A stretch of DNA of 64,000 nucleotides, taken from GCA-2733415 sp965178635. GTDB taxonomy: Bacteria; Bacteroidota; Bacteroidia; Flavobacteriales; Flavobacteriaceae. Positions 7,714-16,304 of this stretch are shown here, in pieces. The position numbers were made by a program, and so were the translations under genes. Every line of letters begins with the position of its first letter. The stretch's first letter is position 1. Below the pieces are notes generated by a model, which saw only the letters and a list, made by a program, of their open reading frames with translations, was not told the DNA's origin and did no database searches. The DNA lies in the NCBI GenBank assembly GCA_965178635.1, contig CBCXVT010000010.1, positions 1 to 64,000 on the forward strand, given 5' to 3'.

Positions 7714-8472
7714 ATGAGAAAGCAAATTGTTGCCGGAAATTGGAAAATGAATAATGATTTAAAGGACACAAAATCATTATTAAAAGAGATAAATAAAGGG
7801 TTAAAAAAGATAGATTTAAAAAATAAGAAAGTCATTGTCGCGCCATCTTTTACAAATTTAAGTGCAGCAGTTTCAGCAACTAAAAACACAAAAGTAAAAA
7901 TAGCTGCACAGAACATGTGTGCTGCTAAAAGCGGTGCATTTACTGGTGAAGTTTCAGCGGATATGCTGAAATCTTTAAAAGTAAAAACTGTTATTTTAGG
8001 GCATAGTGAACGCCGCGCTTACTTTGGAGAAACAGACGCCGTTTTAAAAGAAAAAGTTGATAGTGCTTTAGCTCAAAACATGAAAATCATATTCTGTTTC
8101 GGAGAAGAACTTTCTGATAGAAAAGGCAACACTCATTTCAAGTTGGTTGAAAGTCAAATTAAAAATAGTTTATTCCATTTGCCTGAATCTTCTTGGAAGA
8201 AAATCGTATTAGCTTATGAACCTGTTTGGGCAATTGGTACAGGGGAAACTGCATCACCTGAACAAGCACAAGAAATGCACGCATTTATTAGAAAAACTAT
8301 AGCGGAGAAGTATACTGTAGAAATAGCGGAGAACGTTTCAATTCTATATGGAGGTAGTGTAAAGCCTGCTAACGCAAAGGAAATTTTTTCTAATGCAGAT
8401 GTTGATGGCGGATTAATCGGTGGAGCAGCCTTAAAAGCAGAAGATTTTTTAGCAATAATAGACGCCATTTAA
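7714..8472 (+). CDS. tpiA: Triosephosphate isomerase
   Basis: Glycolytic enzyme that interconverts dihydroxyacetone phosphate and glyceraldehyde 3-phosphate. It is full length (252 residues) with all catalytic parts: NWKMN with Lys11, HSERR with His97, the AYEPVWAIGTG box with Glu169 and the mobile loop, and the C-terminal phosphate grip YGGSVKPAN and GGLIGGAAL. It lies between the TlpA gene (27 bases) and prmA (1 base), so probably in one transcript with both. Confidence 0.98.
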   Translation: MRKQIVAGNWKMNNDLKDTKSLLKEINKGLKKIDLKNKKVIVAPSFTNLSAAVSATKNTKVKIAAQNMCAAKSGAFTGEVSADMLKSLKVKTVILGHSERRAYFGETDAVLKEKVDSALAQNMKIIFCFGEELSDRKGNTHFKLVESQIKNSLFHLPESSWKKIVLAYEPVWAIGTGETASPEQAQEMHAFIRKTIAEKYTVEIAENVSILYGGSVKPANAKEIFSNADVDGGLIGGAALKAEDFLAIIDAI

Positions 8473-8473
8473 T

Positions 8474-9313
8474 ATGAGTACACCAATATATATAGGTTAT
8501 ACGTTTGATATCTCGCCTAGAGAACCTGGAACAGAAATATTAATTGCTGAGTTAGGTTATGCCGGCTTTGAAAGTTTCGTAGAAAATCAAGCAGGTGTAA
8601 TTGCATACATTCAAAAACCTGAATGGCATGAAGATATTTTAAATGACATCTACATTTTAAAAAATGATGAGTTTACAATTACATATACATCTGAAGAGAT
8701 AGAGCAAGTTAATTGGAACAAAGAATGGGAAAAGAATTTCCAACCTATTGAAGTTGATGGGAAATGTGCTGTAAGAGCTCCTTTTCATGAAAAAACAGAT
8801 GTGGCTTATGATATTGTTATTGAACCAAAAATGAGTTTTGGTACCGGACATCATGAAACTACTCATATGATGATTCAACACATTTTGAATTTAGATTTGA
8901 CAAATAAATCGGTTTTAGATATGGGGTGTGGTACTGGTATTCTGGCTATTTTAGCAGAAATGCGCGGTGCAAAATCATTAGACGCCATTGATATTGATAA
9001 CTGGTGTTATTTGAATACTGTTGAAAATATTGAACGTAATAACTGTCATAATATTACTGCCTATGAAGGTGAAGCGAGCTTGTTATCAGGTAAAAAATAT
9101 GATGTAATTATTGCTAATATTAATAGAAATATTTTATTAAAAGATATTGTTACTTACGCATCTTGTTTAAATGAAAGTGGAACCTTATTGTTAAGTGGGT
9201 TTTATGTTGAAGATATCCCATTAATTTCTGAAGAATGTAGAAAACATCAATTGCAATTTGTAGAAAATATAGAAAGAAATAATTGGGTTGCCGTAAAATA
9301 TGTAAATTTGTAG
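8474..9313 (+). CDS. prmA: Ribosomal protein L11 methyltransferase
   Basis: S-adenosylmethionine-dependent enzyme that trimethylates ribosomal protein L11. The 279-residue sequence has the N-terminal substrate domain, the PrmA signature MSFGTGHHETTH near residue 121, the SAM-binding VLDMGCGTGILAI near 144, and the catalytic-core motif VIIANINRNIL near 214. It begins one base after the tpiA stop and is followed after 16 bases by clpS. Confidence 0.96.
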   Translation: MSTPIYIGYTFDISPREPGTEILIAELGYAGFESFVENQAGVIAYIQKPEWHEDILNDIYILKNDEFTITYTSEEIEQVNWNKEWEKNFQPIEVDGKCAVRAPFHEKTDVAYDIVIEPKMSFGTGHHETTHMMIQHILNLDLTNKSVLDMGCGTGILAILAEMRGAKSLDAIDIDNWCYLNTVENIERNNCHNITAYEGEASLLSGKKYDVIIANINRNILLKDIVTYASCLNESGTLLLSGFYVEDIPLISEECRKHQLQFVENIERNNWVAVKYVNL

Positions 9314-9329
9314 TGTTAATTAGTTAATT

Positions 9330-9605
9330 ATGAGTGTACAAGAACAAATTTTAGAAGACGTTTTATCACAAGAGAAAACAACAAAAAGCAATGAAATTGT
9401 ATTATATAATGATGATGTTAACAGTTTTGACCATGTGATTGATTGCTTAATAGCTACATGTGATCATAGTCCGTTACAAGCAGAACAGTGTTCATTAATT
9501 GTACATTACAATGGGAAATGTACTGTTAAAACAGGTGAGTTGAAAGACTTAAAACCACGCTGTACACAATTGTTGGAAGCTGGCTTAAGTGCTGAGATTA
9601 TATAG
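9330..9605 (+). CDS. clpS: ClpS adaptor protein
   Basis: A 91-residue adaptor that hands N-degron substrates to the ClpA/ClpC unfoldase. The family core is evident: VLYNDDVNSFDHVIDCLI (N-degron pocket region) and later HYNGKCTVKTG. The normal NDDVTPMEFV-type motif is replaced by NDDVNSFDHV, which is usual for Bacteroidota. It is the last gene of the plus-strand run and is followed by a clear terminator at 9633. Confidence 0.94.
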   Translation: MSVQEQILEDVLSQEKTTKSNEIVLYNDDVNSFDHVIDCLIATCDHSPLQAEQCSLIVHYNGKCTVKTGELKDLKPRCTQLLEAGLSAEII

Positions 9606-9632
9606 AGGTATTAAATTATTGAAAACAAAATG

Positions 9633-9662
9633 AAACCTTAGTAATTGTTTACTAAGGTTTTT
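9633..9662. terminator. Terminator between convergent clpS and the DUF4421 gene
   Basis: The perfect 12-bp stem AAACCTTAGTAA (9633-9644) and TTACTAAGGTTT (9649-9660) has a 4-base loop. It ends in T on the plus strand, so it mainly terminates the clpS run; the minus-strand side is weaker. Confidence 0.75.
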
Positions 9663-10668
9663 ATATGCCCGTTTTTTTGTGAGCTTTATCAAATATTTTT
9701 TTTACTGCTTTAGGAGGAGTTAGCCTAATCCCTAAATATACTGTGGTGAATATAATATCATTGGTAATATGTGTCTGATGACTTTCATTATAGTAATTTG
9801 ATTCAAGGTTACATTTGGCTCCAAAAATTATTTTTTCTGAGCTATAACCAATTTGTAGCCCTCCATTAATTGAAAACGGAACCCTAGTATAGGTATTTGT
9901 TGTAGAACTATTACTTTTACCCTCTTTTGTGAAACGAAGCGCCACTGCTGGAGATATTTCTAGAGAAGTAAACCAGTTTTTATGAACAACTAATGTGTAG
10001 TAATAACTTGGAGATAATTTAACTTCAAAATTATTTTCATAGGATTTTACACCACCTGAAGTTGACGAGAGGCGTAAATAACCATAACTTATTGAAGGTA
10101 TGAAACTTCCCGAACTTTTCCGTTGCCATTCAGAATTATAAATGACATTTTTTAATGAAAAGTCTGGATTGAATATATATGATGTTGCTCCTCCCCAATA
10201 GGTAGTTTTAAAATCTGATAATTGAATATATGCATCTTCGTTTTCTATCCAATTAGGGATAAAATCATGAGTGTTTTCAATATAATATCCTAGAGTCTTT
10301 TTATACTGAATTTTTTGAATCCACTTTCCTGGAAAAAATCGAAAGCTATAATCAGAAAATGAAGATTCTCCTTTTAAATCATTGTCATTATTACCTGGGA
10401 TAAACTTAGGTGAAAATCCAATACTTGCACCAAAAAAGTCATAATCTACAGAAATAACAAACTTGTATTGGTTATTTGTGTTTATGTGTAAATCAGGATT
10501 ATTATCGGTAGTCGCTTTGTAACTATCAATTTCTGTATCTAAATGAAATTTGAAAAAAACCTTATCTGTGAATGACATAATAGAAGTAGAATCTACTTCT
10601 GTAACATTTTGACAAAACACAAATGTTAAGCAAGTAAGATAAACTAATATATTAAATAACTTTTTCAC
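9661..10668 (-). CDS. DUF4421 family outer-membrane-like protein
   Basis: A 335-residue exported protein: signal peptide MKKLFNILVYLTCLTFVFCQ, then mostly amphipathic beta-strands ending in tyrosine- and glycine-rich segments (for example FGASIGFSPKF, GGLQIGYSSEKI, FTTVYLGIRLTPP), consistent with a beta-barrel or surface-layer protein. I recognise it as DUF4421 from the FKFHLDTEIDSY start and the SDYSFRFFPGKW segment. The function is not known. It stands alone, 70 bases downstream of the DUF2147 gene on the same strand. Confidence 0.8.
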   Translation of the reverse strand: MKKLFNILVYLTCLTFVFCQNVTEVDSTSIMSFTDKVFFKFHLDTEIDSYKATTDNNPDLHINTNNQYKFVISVDYDFFGASIGFSPKFIPGNNDNDLKGESSFSDYSFRFFPGKWIQKIQYKKTLGYYIENTHDFIPNWIENEDAYIQLSDFKTTYWGGATSYIFNPDFSLKNVIYNSEWQRKSSGSFIPSISYGYLRLSSTSGGVKSYENNFEVKLSPSYYYTLVVHKNWFTSLEISPAVALRFTKEGKSNSSTTNTYTRVPFSINGGLQIGYSSEKIIFGAKCNLESNYYNESHQTHITNDIIFTTVYLGIRLTPPKAVKKIFDKAHKKTGI

Positions 10669-10738
10669 AATGGTTACTAGTTTAGATTATCAACTTGATG
10701 ATTATTATACACATTAAATACTATACTGTCTTTAAATT

Positions 10739-11155
10739 TTATTTTCTTAACCAATATTGAGTTCGCCCAAAAAGAGAAAACCCAAGGAAACCTCTTACTT
10801 TAAGTTTATCATTATTAACAAGCTTTAAATTACAGCTATAGACTTCCCCAGATTCTGGGTCAAGAATTGTACCGCCATTATATTCATTGTCATTTTTTTT
10901 AACATCTTCAATAATCACTAACCCAATTATAGGCTTGTTTTTTTTATCACCTTCACATTCTTCACAAATAGCATTTTTTTCTCCAACAAAGCTTTTAACT
11001 ATTTTAGCTGAATAGTTGTTGTTAGTTTTATAAATTTCTATGATGGCTTTTTTCTCTTTTGTTTTGTCATCATAGGTTTCCCATTGTCCGGTAATGGTTT
11101 GTGCTTTAGTTGTGAAGTTTAATGCTATTAAAAAGAATAAAAATTGGTATTTCAT
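10739..11155 (-). CDS. DUF2147 family secreted protein
   Basis: A 138-residue protein with a signal peptide (MKYQFLFFLIALNFTTKAQ). Family hallmarks are the opening TGQWETYDDKTKEKKAIIEIY, the pair of cysteines CEECEG, and the closing ILDPESGEVYSCNLKL with GFLGFSLFGRTQYWLR. DUF2147 proteins are small, probably beta-barrel-like periplasmic proteins with no settled function. It is next to DUF2911, also secreted, 38 bases away on the same strand. Confidence 0.88.
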   Translation of the reverse strand: MKYQFLFFLIALNFTTKAQTITGQWETYDDKTKEKKAIIEIYKTNNNYSAKIVKSFVGEKNAICEECEGDKKNKPIIGLVIIEDVKKNDNEYNGGTILDPESGEVYSCNLKLVNNDKLKVRGFLGFSLFGRTQYWLRK

Positions 11156-11193
11156 TTTAAGTTTATAGGTCTAAATTCTATGAGTAGTTCTTC

Positions 11194-11733
11194 TTATTTA
11201 GTAATCACGAAAGGAACCTTAACTAGAGTTGTATCCCAAGCAAGAAACATATGATATCCGTTATCTGTTTTTTCGAAAGAAATTGAAAAAGCTTCTAATT
11301 CTTTAGCTTCACTTACAGGAACTTTAATACGAGCAATATCTTTATTTTCATCATAAGTATATGCACCCCATGAATCTATGTCAGAATTAAGAATGATAGT
11401 CCATTCTTTTTCGCCTGGAATAGTAAATAACGAGTATGTTCCGGCTTTTACCATTGTATCACCAAGCATCATATCTTTAAATAATTTTATTTCTGTAGCT
11501 TCATTAGCGCCAGTTCTCCACACTTTATCAAAAGGAACTAATTCTCCAAATAATGTTCTTCCTTTTTTCTGTGGTCTGCTATATATGACTTTAATATCAG
11601 GTTTTTGTCCTCTATCGGCTTTTGCTGAAGAAATATCTGTCGGGCTTTTTTGAAGACCTGCAAATTTTTGAGCATTTGAACTAAGGGTAGTGCCTAATAA
11701 AATGATAACTAGAAGTGTTAGTGTTTTTTTCAT
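11194..11733 (-). CDS. DUF2911 family secreted protein
   Basis: A 179-residue exported protein: signal peptide ending SSNAQ, then the DUF2911 core with VIYSRPQKKGRTLFGELVP, KVWRTGANEAT, and AGTYSLFTIPGEKEWTIILN near residues 105-125. It is common in Bacteroidota, often several copies per genome; the function is unknown. It probably shares a transcript with the VOC gene upstream (35 bases) and DUF2147 downstream. Confidence 0.9.
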   Translation of the reverse strand: MKKTLTLLVIILLGTTLSSNAQKFAGLQKSPTDISSAKADRGQKPDIKVIYSRPQKKGRTLFGELVPFDKVWRTGANEATEIKLFKDMMLGDTMVKAGTYSLFTIPGEKEWTIILNSDIDSWGAYTYDENKDIARIKVPVSEAKELEAFSISFEKTDNGYHMFLAWDTTLVKVPFVITK

Positions 11734-11768
11734 AATTGATTTTGTTTAAAGTATTGTGTTTATACTTT

Positions 11769-12164
11769 TTATAATTTCTCAACTAATTGGATATTATTCC
11801 CACATGTATCATTAAATACTGCAACTTTCACTTCTCCATATTTAGTTGGTGCTAAGTTAAATTTGACGTTAAGTTGGGTTAGCCTATCATATTCTGATTG
11901 AACGTCATCAACATCAAATTGAGTATAAGGTAGGTTAGCTTCAAGAAGTGCATCTTGAAAAACCTTTGAAGGTTCAAAGTGTAATGGAGCAGGCTCTAAT
12001 AATAATTCAACACCATCTTGATCTTCTGGAGAAACCAAAGTAATCCAACGGTGCCCATTTTCTAATAATTGATTAGTTTTTATTATGAAACCTAATGTTT
12101 TAGTGTAAAAATCAAGAGCTTTATCTTGGTCTCTAACAGGTATACTAATTAGCGTTACTCTCAT
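11769..12164 (-). CDS. VOC (glyoxalase/bleomycin resistance) family protein
   Basis: A 131-residue single vicinal-oxygen-chelate protein. Two beta-alpha-beta-beta-beta modules are visible: VTLISIPVRDQDKALDFYTKTLGF at the start and YTQFDVDDVQSEYDRL in the second half, ending in VAVFNDTCGNNIQLVEK. The likely metal ligands include Glu in VELLLEP and Glu/Gln in the last strand. The substrate cannot be inferred; possible roles are a lyase, a dioxygenase or drug binding. It is 34 bases downstream of the DUF2200 gene. Confidence 0.88.
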   Translation of the reverse strand: MRVTLISIPVRDQDKALDFYTKTLGFIIKTNQLLENGHRWITLVSPEDQDGVELLLEPAPLHFEPSKVFQDALLEANLPYTQFDVDDVQSEYDRLTQLNVKFNLAPTKYGEVKVAVFNDTCGNNIQLVEKL

Positions 12165-12198
12165 GGTTATAACTTTATTGTTAACTAAAGTAAGTTTT

Positions 12199-12582
12199 TT
12201 ACTTAGATTTTTTTTCTATGCGTAAAATTTTTTCCATTTTACGTCCTTTAGCCAATTCATCAATCAATTTTTCAAAACGTCGGCATTGTTTATAAACCTC
12301 AAATTCATCTTCTATGTTTTCAATGCGATAACCACAAACAACGCCTTTTATCATGTGTGCATTAGGATGGATGTTTGCTTTTTCAAAAAATGTTCTAAAC
12401 GTTACTTTGTCTGTAATAAGTGTTTGTAATTTATCTTCATTAAAACCAGTAAACCATTCTATTATTTGATGAAATTCTTCTTTTGTTCTACCATTCTTCA
12501 CTAGCCTATTCATATAAAGTGGGTAAATTGAAGCAAATATCATTTTAGCTACTTGTTCATTTTTTTCAGCTGTAACTTTCAT
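12199..12582 (-). CDS. DUF2200 family protein
   Basis: A 127-residue cytosolic, basic, helical protein. The family is recognised from MIFASIYPLYMNRLVKNGRTKEE, the IIEWFTGF box, and IHPNAHMIKGVVCGYRIENIEDE. The function is unknown; the fold is likely YdhG/DUF1801-like in being small and helical, but I cannot support more. It heads the minus-strand group with VOC, DUF2911 and DUF2147. The 223 bases upstream, before the miaA stop side, contain nothing I can support. Confidence 0.85.
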   Translation of the reverse strand: MKVTAEKNEQVAKMIFASIYPLYMNRLVKNGRTKEEFHQIIEWFTGFNEDKLQTLITDKVTFRTFFEKANIHPNAHMIKGVVCGYRIENIEDEFEVYKQCRRFEKLIDELAKGRKMEKILRIEKKSK

Positions 12583-12805
12583 TTTTGTTTGATTTTGAAT
12601 TAATACTTAATATTATACTTACGATATTAAGTACCAGTTTTCATTCGTAATTTAGCAAATAAAAATGGAATTGTAAGTTTACGAGGATTTTGATAAGTAA
12701 ATACCAATTGAATAATCAACTATTAAACTAAAAATATAGCAAAATCAATGGAGTTAAATAGTATCGTTATATTTTAGGTATAATTTTTTTAAATGTTTGA
12801 ATAGT

Positions 12806-13717
12806 TTACGTTTGCATTTCAATACTAATAAAATCGGTTATGTCGTCTAAATTATAATTGTAATCAAACCATTTGGTGTCTTTGTTACGTTTAAACCACG
12901 TAACCTGTCGCTTTGCAAAACGACGCGTGTTTTTTTTAATTTCTGAAACAGCAAAAGGCAAGTCCCATACTTCATCTAAGTATTTTATTAGCTCTTTATA
13001 GCCAACAGTATTCAATGCATTTAGGTGTTTGTGTTGGTGTAATACTTTAGCTTCTTCTAGTAAACCGTTTACCATCATGATATCCACACGTTTATTAATA
13101 CGCTCATACATGAGTTCTCTTTCAGCTGTAATACCTATAGAAATGGTTGTAAATGCTCTTTTGTTTTTCTCTTGGTTTAAAAAAGAAGAGTAGGTGTGTC
13201 CAGAACCAATACATATTTCTAATGCTCTAGATACTCTTTGCGGATTATCTAAGGCAATCCTATCATATGTAATAGGGTCTAAAACTTTTAATTGCTCTTG
13301 TAAACTCTCTAAACCTTCTGATTTTAAGCGCTCAGTAAGTTTCGCCCTGATTTTAGGATCTACTGTAGGGAAGTTGTCTAAACCATTTATCACAGCATTT
13401 ACATACATTCCTGAGCCACCAACCATGATAACAATATCGTTTTTTTGAAAGAGCTCATCCAACTTTGTAATTGCATCACGTTCAAAACTTCCGACATTAT
13501 AGTCTTCAAAAATCGATTTATTTTGGATAAAATGGTGTTGTACGGCAGCTAACTCTTCTGGGTCTGGTACTGCTGTACCAATAGCCATTTCCTTAAAGAA
13601 TTGCCTAGAATCACAGGAAATAATTTCAGTATTAAAATGTTGCGCTAATTTTATACTTAATGCTGTTTTACCAATGGCAGTAGCACCAACAATGCTTATT
13701 AGATATTTGTTATGCAA
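12806..13717 (-). CDS. miaA: tRNA dimethylallyltransferase
   Basis: Adds a dimethylallyl group to A37 of tRNAs reading UNN codons. The 303-residue protein has the P-loop GATAIGKTAL near residue 11, the catalytic aspartate in IISCDSRQFF near 35, GGSGMYVNAVINGL near 100, the DNPQRVSRALEI box near 160, and the C-terminal TRRFAKRQVTWFKRN. It is complete and stands alone on the minus strand; 154 AT-rich bases separate it from the divergent ABC pair. Confidence 0.97.
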   Translation of the reverse strand: MHNKYLISIVGATAIGKTALSIKLAQHFNTEIISCDSRQFFKEMAIGTAVPDPEELAAVQHHFIQNKSIFEDYNVGSFERDAITKLDELFQKNDIVIMVGGSGMYVNAVINGLDNFPTVDPKIRAKLTERLKSEGLESLQEQLKVLDPITYDRIALDNPQRVSRALEICIGSGHTYSSFLNQEKNKRAFTTISIGITAERELMYERINKRVDIMMVNGLLEEAKVLHQHKHLNALNTVGYKELIKYLDEVWDLPFAVSEIKKNTRRFAKRQVTWFKRNKDTKWFDYNYNLDDITDFISIEMQT

Positions 13718-13871
13718 GAGTTAAATTTTAAAACCCAAAGATATAAAAGATTTATGGGATAGCTTTGGTGTTTTTTTTACTGATAATTTAGATTTTATAA
13801 AAAGATAAATATTCGTTAAAGTAAATAGAAAATAAATTTTAAAAATTATTTTTGATAGAAAAGGAACTTGA

Positions 13872-14792
13872 ATGCTCATGAGAGACTATTTTATCTTACA
13901 ATATAAAATGATTAATAGAATGTTTGTAGCAATTGGGATTCCTATTATAATTTGTTATTTATCATTAATATTGGGTTTTGTTTGGGGGTCAGAATATCTG
14001 TTTTCAAAAACTGATTTAGCAGTCTATTTATATGTTTTATTGAGTTTGTTTTTAGTTTCTAAATTGAGTAACACGGATAGGAATGATTTTTTAAAAGCAT
14101 ATTTTTTTAAGTATCAAAAACTCAGAATAATTGAAAACGGTATTGTTATTTTCCCTTTTGCAGTTTTTTTATTCTATAAAAAGATGTTTATATTTATCCC
14201 AATAATGGCTGTTTTGGCTATATTAATGACATTGGTGAAATTTAAAAATATTTTTAATTACACTATCCCAACACCATTTAGTAAAAATCCATTTGAATTC
14301 TCTGTTGGCTTCAGAAAAACATTTTATATTTTCCCAATAGCCTATTATATTTCTTATGAGTCAATTATTGTAGGTAATTTTAATTTAGGCATCTTCTCAA
14401 TAGTATTAATTTATGCTGTAATTTTATCGTACTATGCATTTGTTGAAAATGAATATTATGTTTGGTTATATAAACTTTCCGCGAAGGATTTTTTATTAAA
14501 AAAAATAAAAATTGGAATTTATAATTCTTTTTTATTAAGTGCTCCTGTGATTGTTGCTCTAGGTATATCATTCTATAGAGAAATAGAGTTAATATTATCT
14601 TTTTTATTAATAAGTATTTGTTTTCTTGTTGCAATTATACTTGCGAAATATTCAGACTATCCAAGGAAAATGAATATATCACAAGGGGTACTTATATCTT
14701 TAGGATTATTGATGCCTCCAATTTTTATAGGCATAATACCTTACTTTTATTTACAGTCAATTAAACAACTTAAAACCATTTTGAATGATTAA
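13872..14792 (+). CDS. ABC transporter membrane protein of unknown substrate
   Basis: A 306-residue highly hydrophobic protein with about eight predicted helices (for example around residues 18-38, 52-66, 93-127, 171-190, 214-250, 268-292) and few motifs. Its end overlaps the following ATPase gene by 8 bases, which makes it the permease partner of that ATPase. The start may be ATG at 13872 or the ATG two codons later. It resembles the ABC-2-like permeases found beside small ATPases in Bacteroidota. The base composition is even more AT-rich than its neighbours. Confidence 0.8.
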   Translation: MLMRDYFILQYKMINRMFVAIGIPIIICYLSLILGFVWGSEYLFSKTDLAVYLYVLLSLFLVSKLSNTDRNDFLKAYFFKYQKLRIIENGIVIFPFAVFLFYKKMFIFIPIMAVLAILMTLVKFKNIFNYTIPTPFSKNPFEFSVGFRKTFYIFPIAYYISYESIIVGNFNLGIFSIVLIYAVILSYYAFVENEYYVWLYKLSAKDFLLKKIKIGIYNSFLLSAPVIVALGISFYREIELILSFLLISICFLVAIILAKYSDYPRKMNISQGVLISLGLLMPPIFIGIIPYFYLQSIKQLKTILND

Positions 14793-15465
14793 GATTGAAG
14801 AATTAAATAAATTTTATGGGAAAAAGCAAGTCATTAAAGATGTTAGTGTTTCCTTTGAAAAAGGTAAAGTATATGGTATTGTAGGAGAGAATGGATCAGG
14901 AAAAACTACTCTTTTTAGGTGTATTGCAGGTTTGGAAAAGTATAAAGGGAATGTTATTTCAGATTTCGAAAATTTAAAAAATAACCTTGGTCTTTTGTTT
15001 ACTGAACCATATTTATTTTCTAAAATTACAGGAAAGGAATATATTCAGCTATTATCAAATGCAAGAGGATTGAAATTACAAAATATTGAAGAGAAAAATA
15101 TTTTTGATTTGCCGTTGAATGAGTACGCATCCAGTTACTCAACTGGTATGAAAAAAAAACTAGGACTATTGGCAGTTCTTTTACAGGAGAATGATTGCTA
15201 TATCTTAGATGAACCTTTTAATGGGGTGGATATTCAGAGTAATATCATTGTTACAGAAATTATACTAAAACTTAGAAAGTTAGGTAAAACTGTTATTATG
15301 TCATCACATATTTTTTCAACTTTATCGGATACTTGTGACGTGATATACTTACTTGATAAAGGAGAGTTAGTAAGACGAGTTTTAAAAGAAAATTTTGATG
15401 AACTTGAAAGAGAAATGAAATTAGTTACAATTGGAAATAAAATTGATAAGTTAAATCTTAAATAA
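14785..15465 (+). CDS. ABC transporter ATP-binding protein
   Basis: A 226-residue single ATPase subunit: Walker A GENGSGKTT near residue 34, Q-loop region LLFTEPYLF (a Thr-Glu in place of the usual Gln), signature YSTGMKKKLGLL near 115, Walker B CYILDEPFNGVD near 135, and switch histidine SSHIF near 173. This short CcmA-like type drives ABC-2 exporters. It overlaps the permease gene by 8 bases (start inside the preceding coding end), implying translational coupling. It ends 12 bases from the convergent ion-channel gene, with no strong terminator visible. Confidence 0.93.
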   Translation: MIKIEELNKFYGKKQVIKDVSVSFEKGKVYGIVGENGSGKTTLFRCIAGLEKYKGNVISDFENLKNNLGLLFTEPYLFSKITGKEYIQLLSNARGLKLQNIEEKNIFDLPLNEYASSYSTGMKKKLGLLAVLLQENDCYILDEPFNGVDIQSNIIVTEIILKLRKLGKTVIMSSHIFSTLSDTCDVIYLLDKGELVRRVLKENFDELEREMKLVTIGNKIDKLNLK

Positions 15466-15477
15466 AACACCTAATTA

Positions 15478-16299
15478 TTAATGTAGTTTATGACCGCAAT
15501 CGTAACAAAAACGAGCATCATCTCTATGGTTACTTGAGCTACAGCTGCTACAATTTTGAGTATTCAAATGCACTTTGTTATTCTTCTTAGCCATTTCAGA
15601 GGTTACAATACCTGTTGGAACTGCAATAATGGCATATCCTAAAATCATAATTATTGAAGCTATAAATTGCCCTAAACCAGTAACAGGAGCAATATCACCA
15701 TAACCAACTGTTGTTAACGTAACAATAGCCCAGTATACACTTCTTGGAATACTTGTAAAGCCACTATCTGAACCTCCTTCAATCATATACATGATGGTTC
15801 CTAAAATAATGCAAAGCATGAACACGGCAAGTAAAAATACAGAAATACGTGCTCTACTAGCTTTTAATGCTGTTGACATCTGATTACCTTCACCTATGAA
15901 ACGTGCTAATTTTAATATTCTAAATACACGTAACAAACGCAAAGCGCGTAATGCTATTAGAGCATGTGAGCCTACAAAAAATAAAGATAAATATTTTGGA
16001 ATTGTCGATAACAAATCAATGATACCATAAAAACTTAGAACATACTCTTTAGGTTTTTTTATTGATATTATCCTGGCAAAGTATTCAAAAGTAAATAGAA
16101 TTGTAATAACCCACTCTGTAATATTAAGTTCTTGAGCATAACGCAGTTCAACACTTTCAATACTTTCTAACATAACTACTGCAATACTGGCAATAATTAA
16201 AATGAGTAATATCAAATCAAACCATTTTCCTGCAGGAGTATCTGCTTCATAAATGACTTCATGAAGTTTATGTTTCCAGTTTTTGGTTATTTTACTCAT
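15478..16299 (-). CDS. Voltage-gated-type potassium channel with C-terminal zinc ribbon
   Basis: A 273-residue six-helix ion transport protein. The voltage-sensor S4 is evident as RALRLLRVFRILKLARF near residue 117, and the K+ selectivity filter is TTVGYGD near 197. After S6 a cytosolic tail ends in NCSSCSSSNHRDDARFCYDCGHKLH: two Cys-x2-Cys pairs, a zinc-ribbon of the kind that binds one zinc. The tail may serve assembly or regulation; that is inference. Five bases separate it from the upstream DUF3857-type gene, so they are probably co-transcribed. Confidence 0.93.
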   Translation of the reverse strand: MSKITKNWKHKLHEVIYEADTPAGKWFDLILLILIIASIAVVMLESIESVELRYAQELNITEWVITILFTFEYFARIISIKKPKEYVLSFYGIIDLLSTIPKYLSLFFVGSHALIALRALRLLRVFRILKLARFIGEGNQMSTALKASRARISVFLLAVFMLCIILGTIMYMIEGGSDSGFTSIPRSVYWAIVTLTTVGYGDIAPVTGLGQFIASIIMILGYAIIAVPTGIVTSEMAKKNNKVHLNTQNCSSCSSSNHRDDARFCYDCGHKLH

Positions 16300-16304
16300 A
16301 ATAT

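Noticed and set aside
12583..12805. Possible small gene or RNA between DUF2200 and miaA
   Set aside because: AT-rich with short, unrelated reading frames; no promoter-terminator pair or stable hairpin was found.
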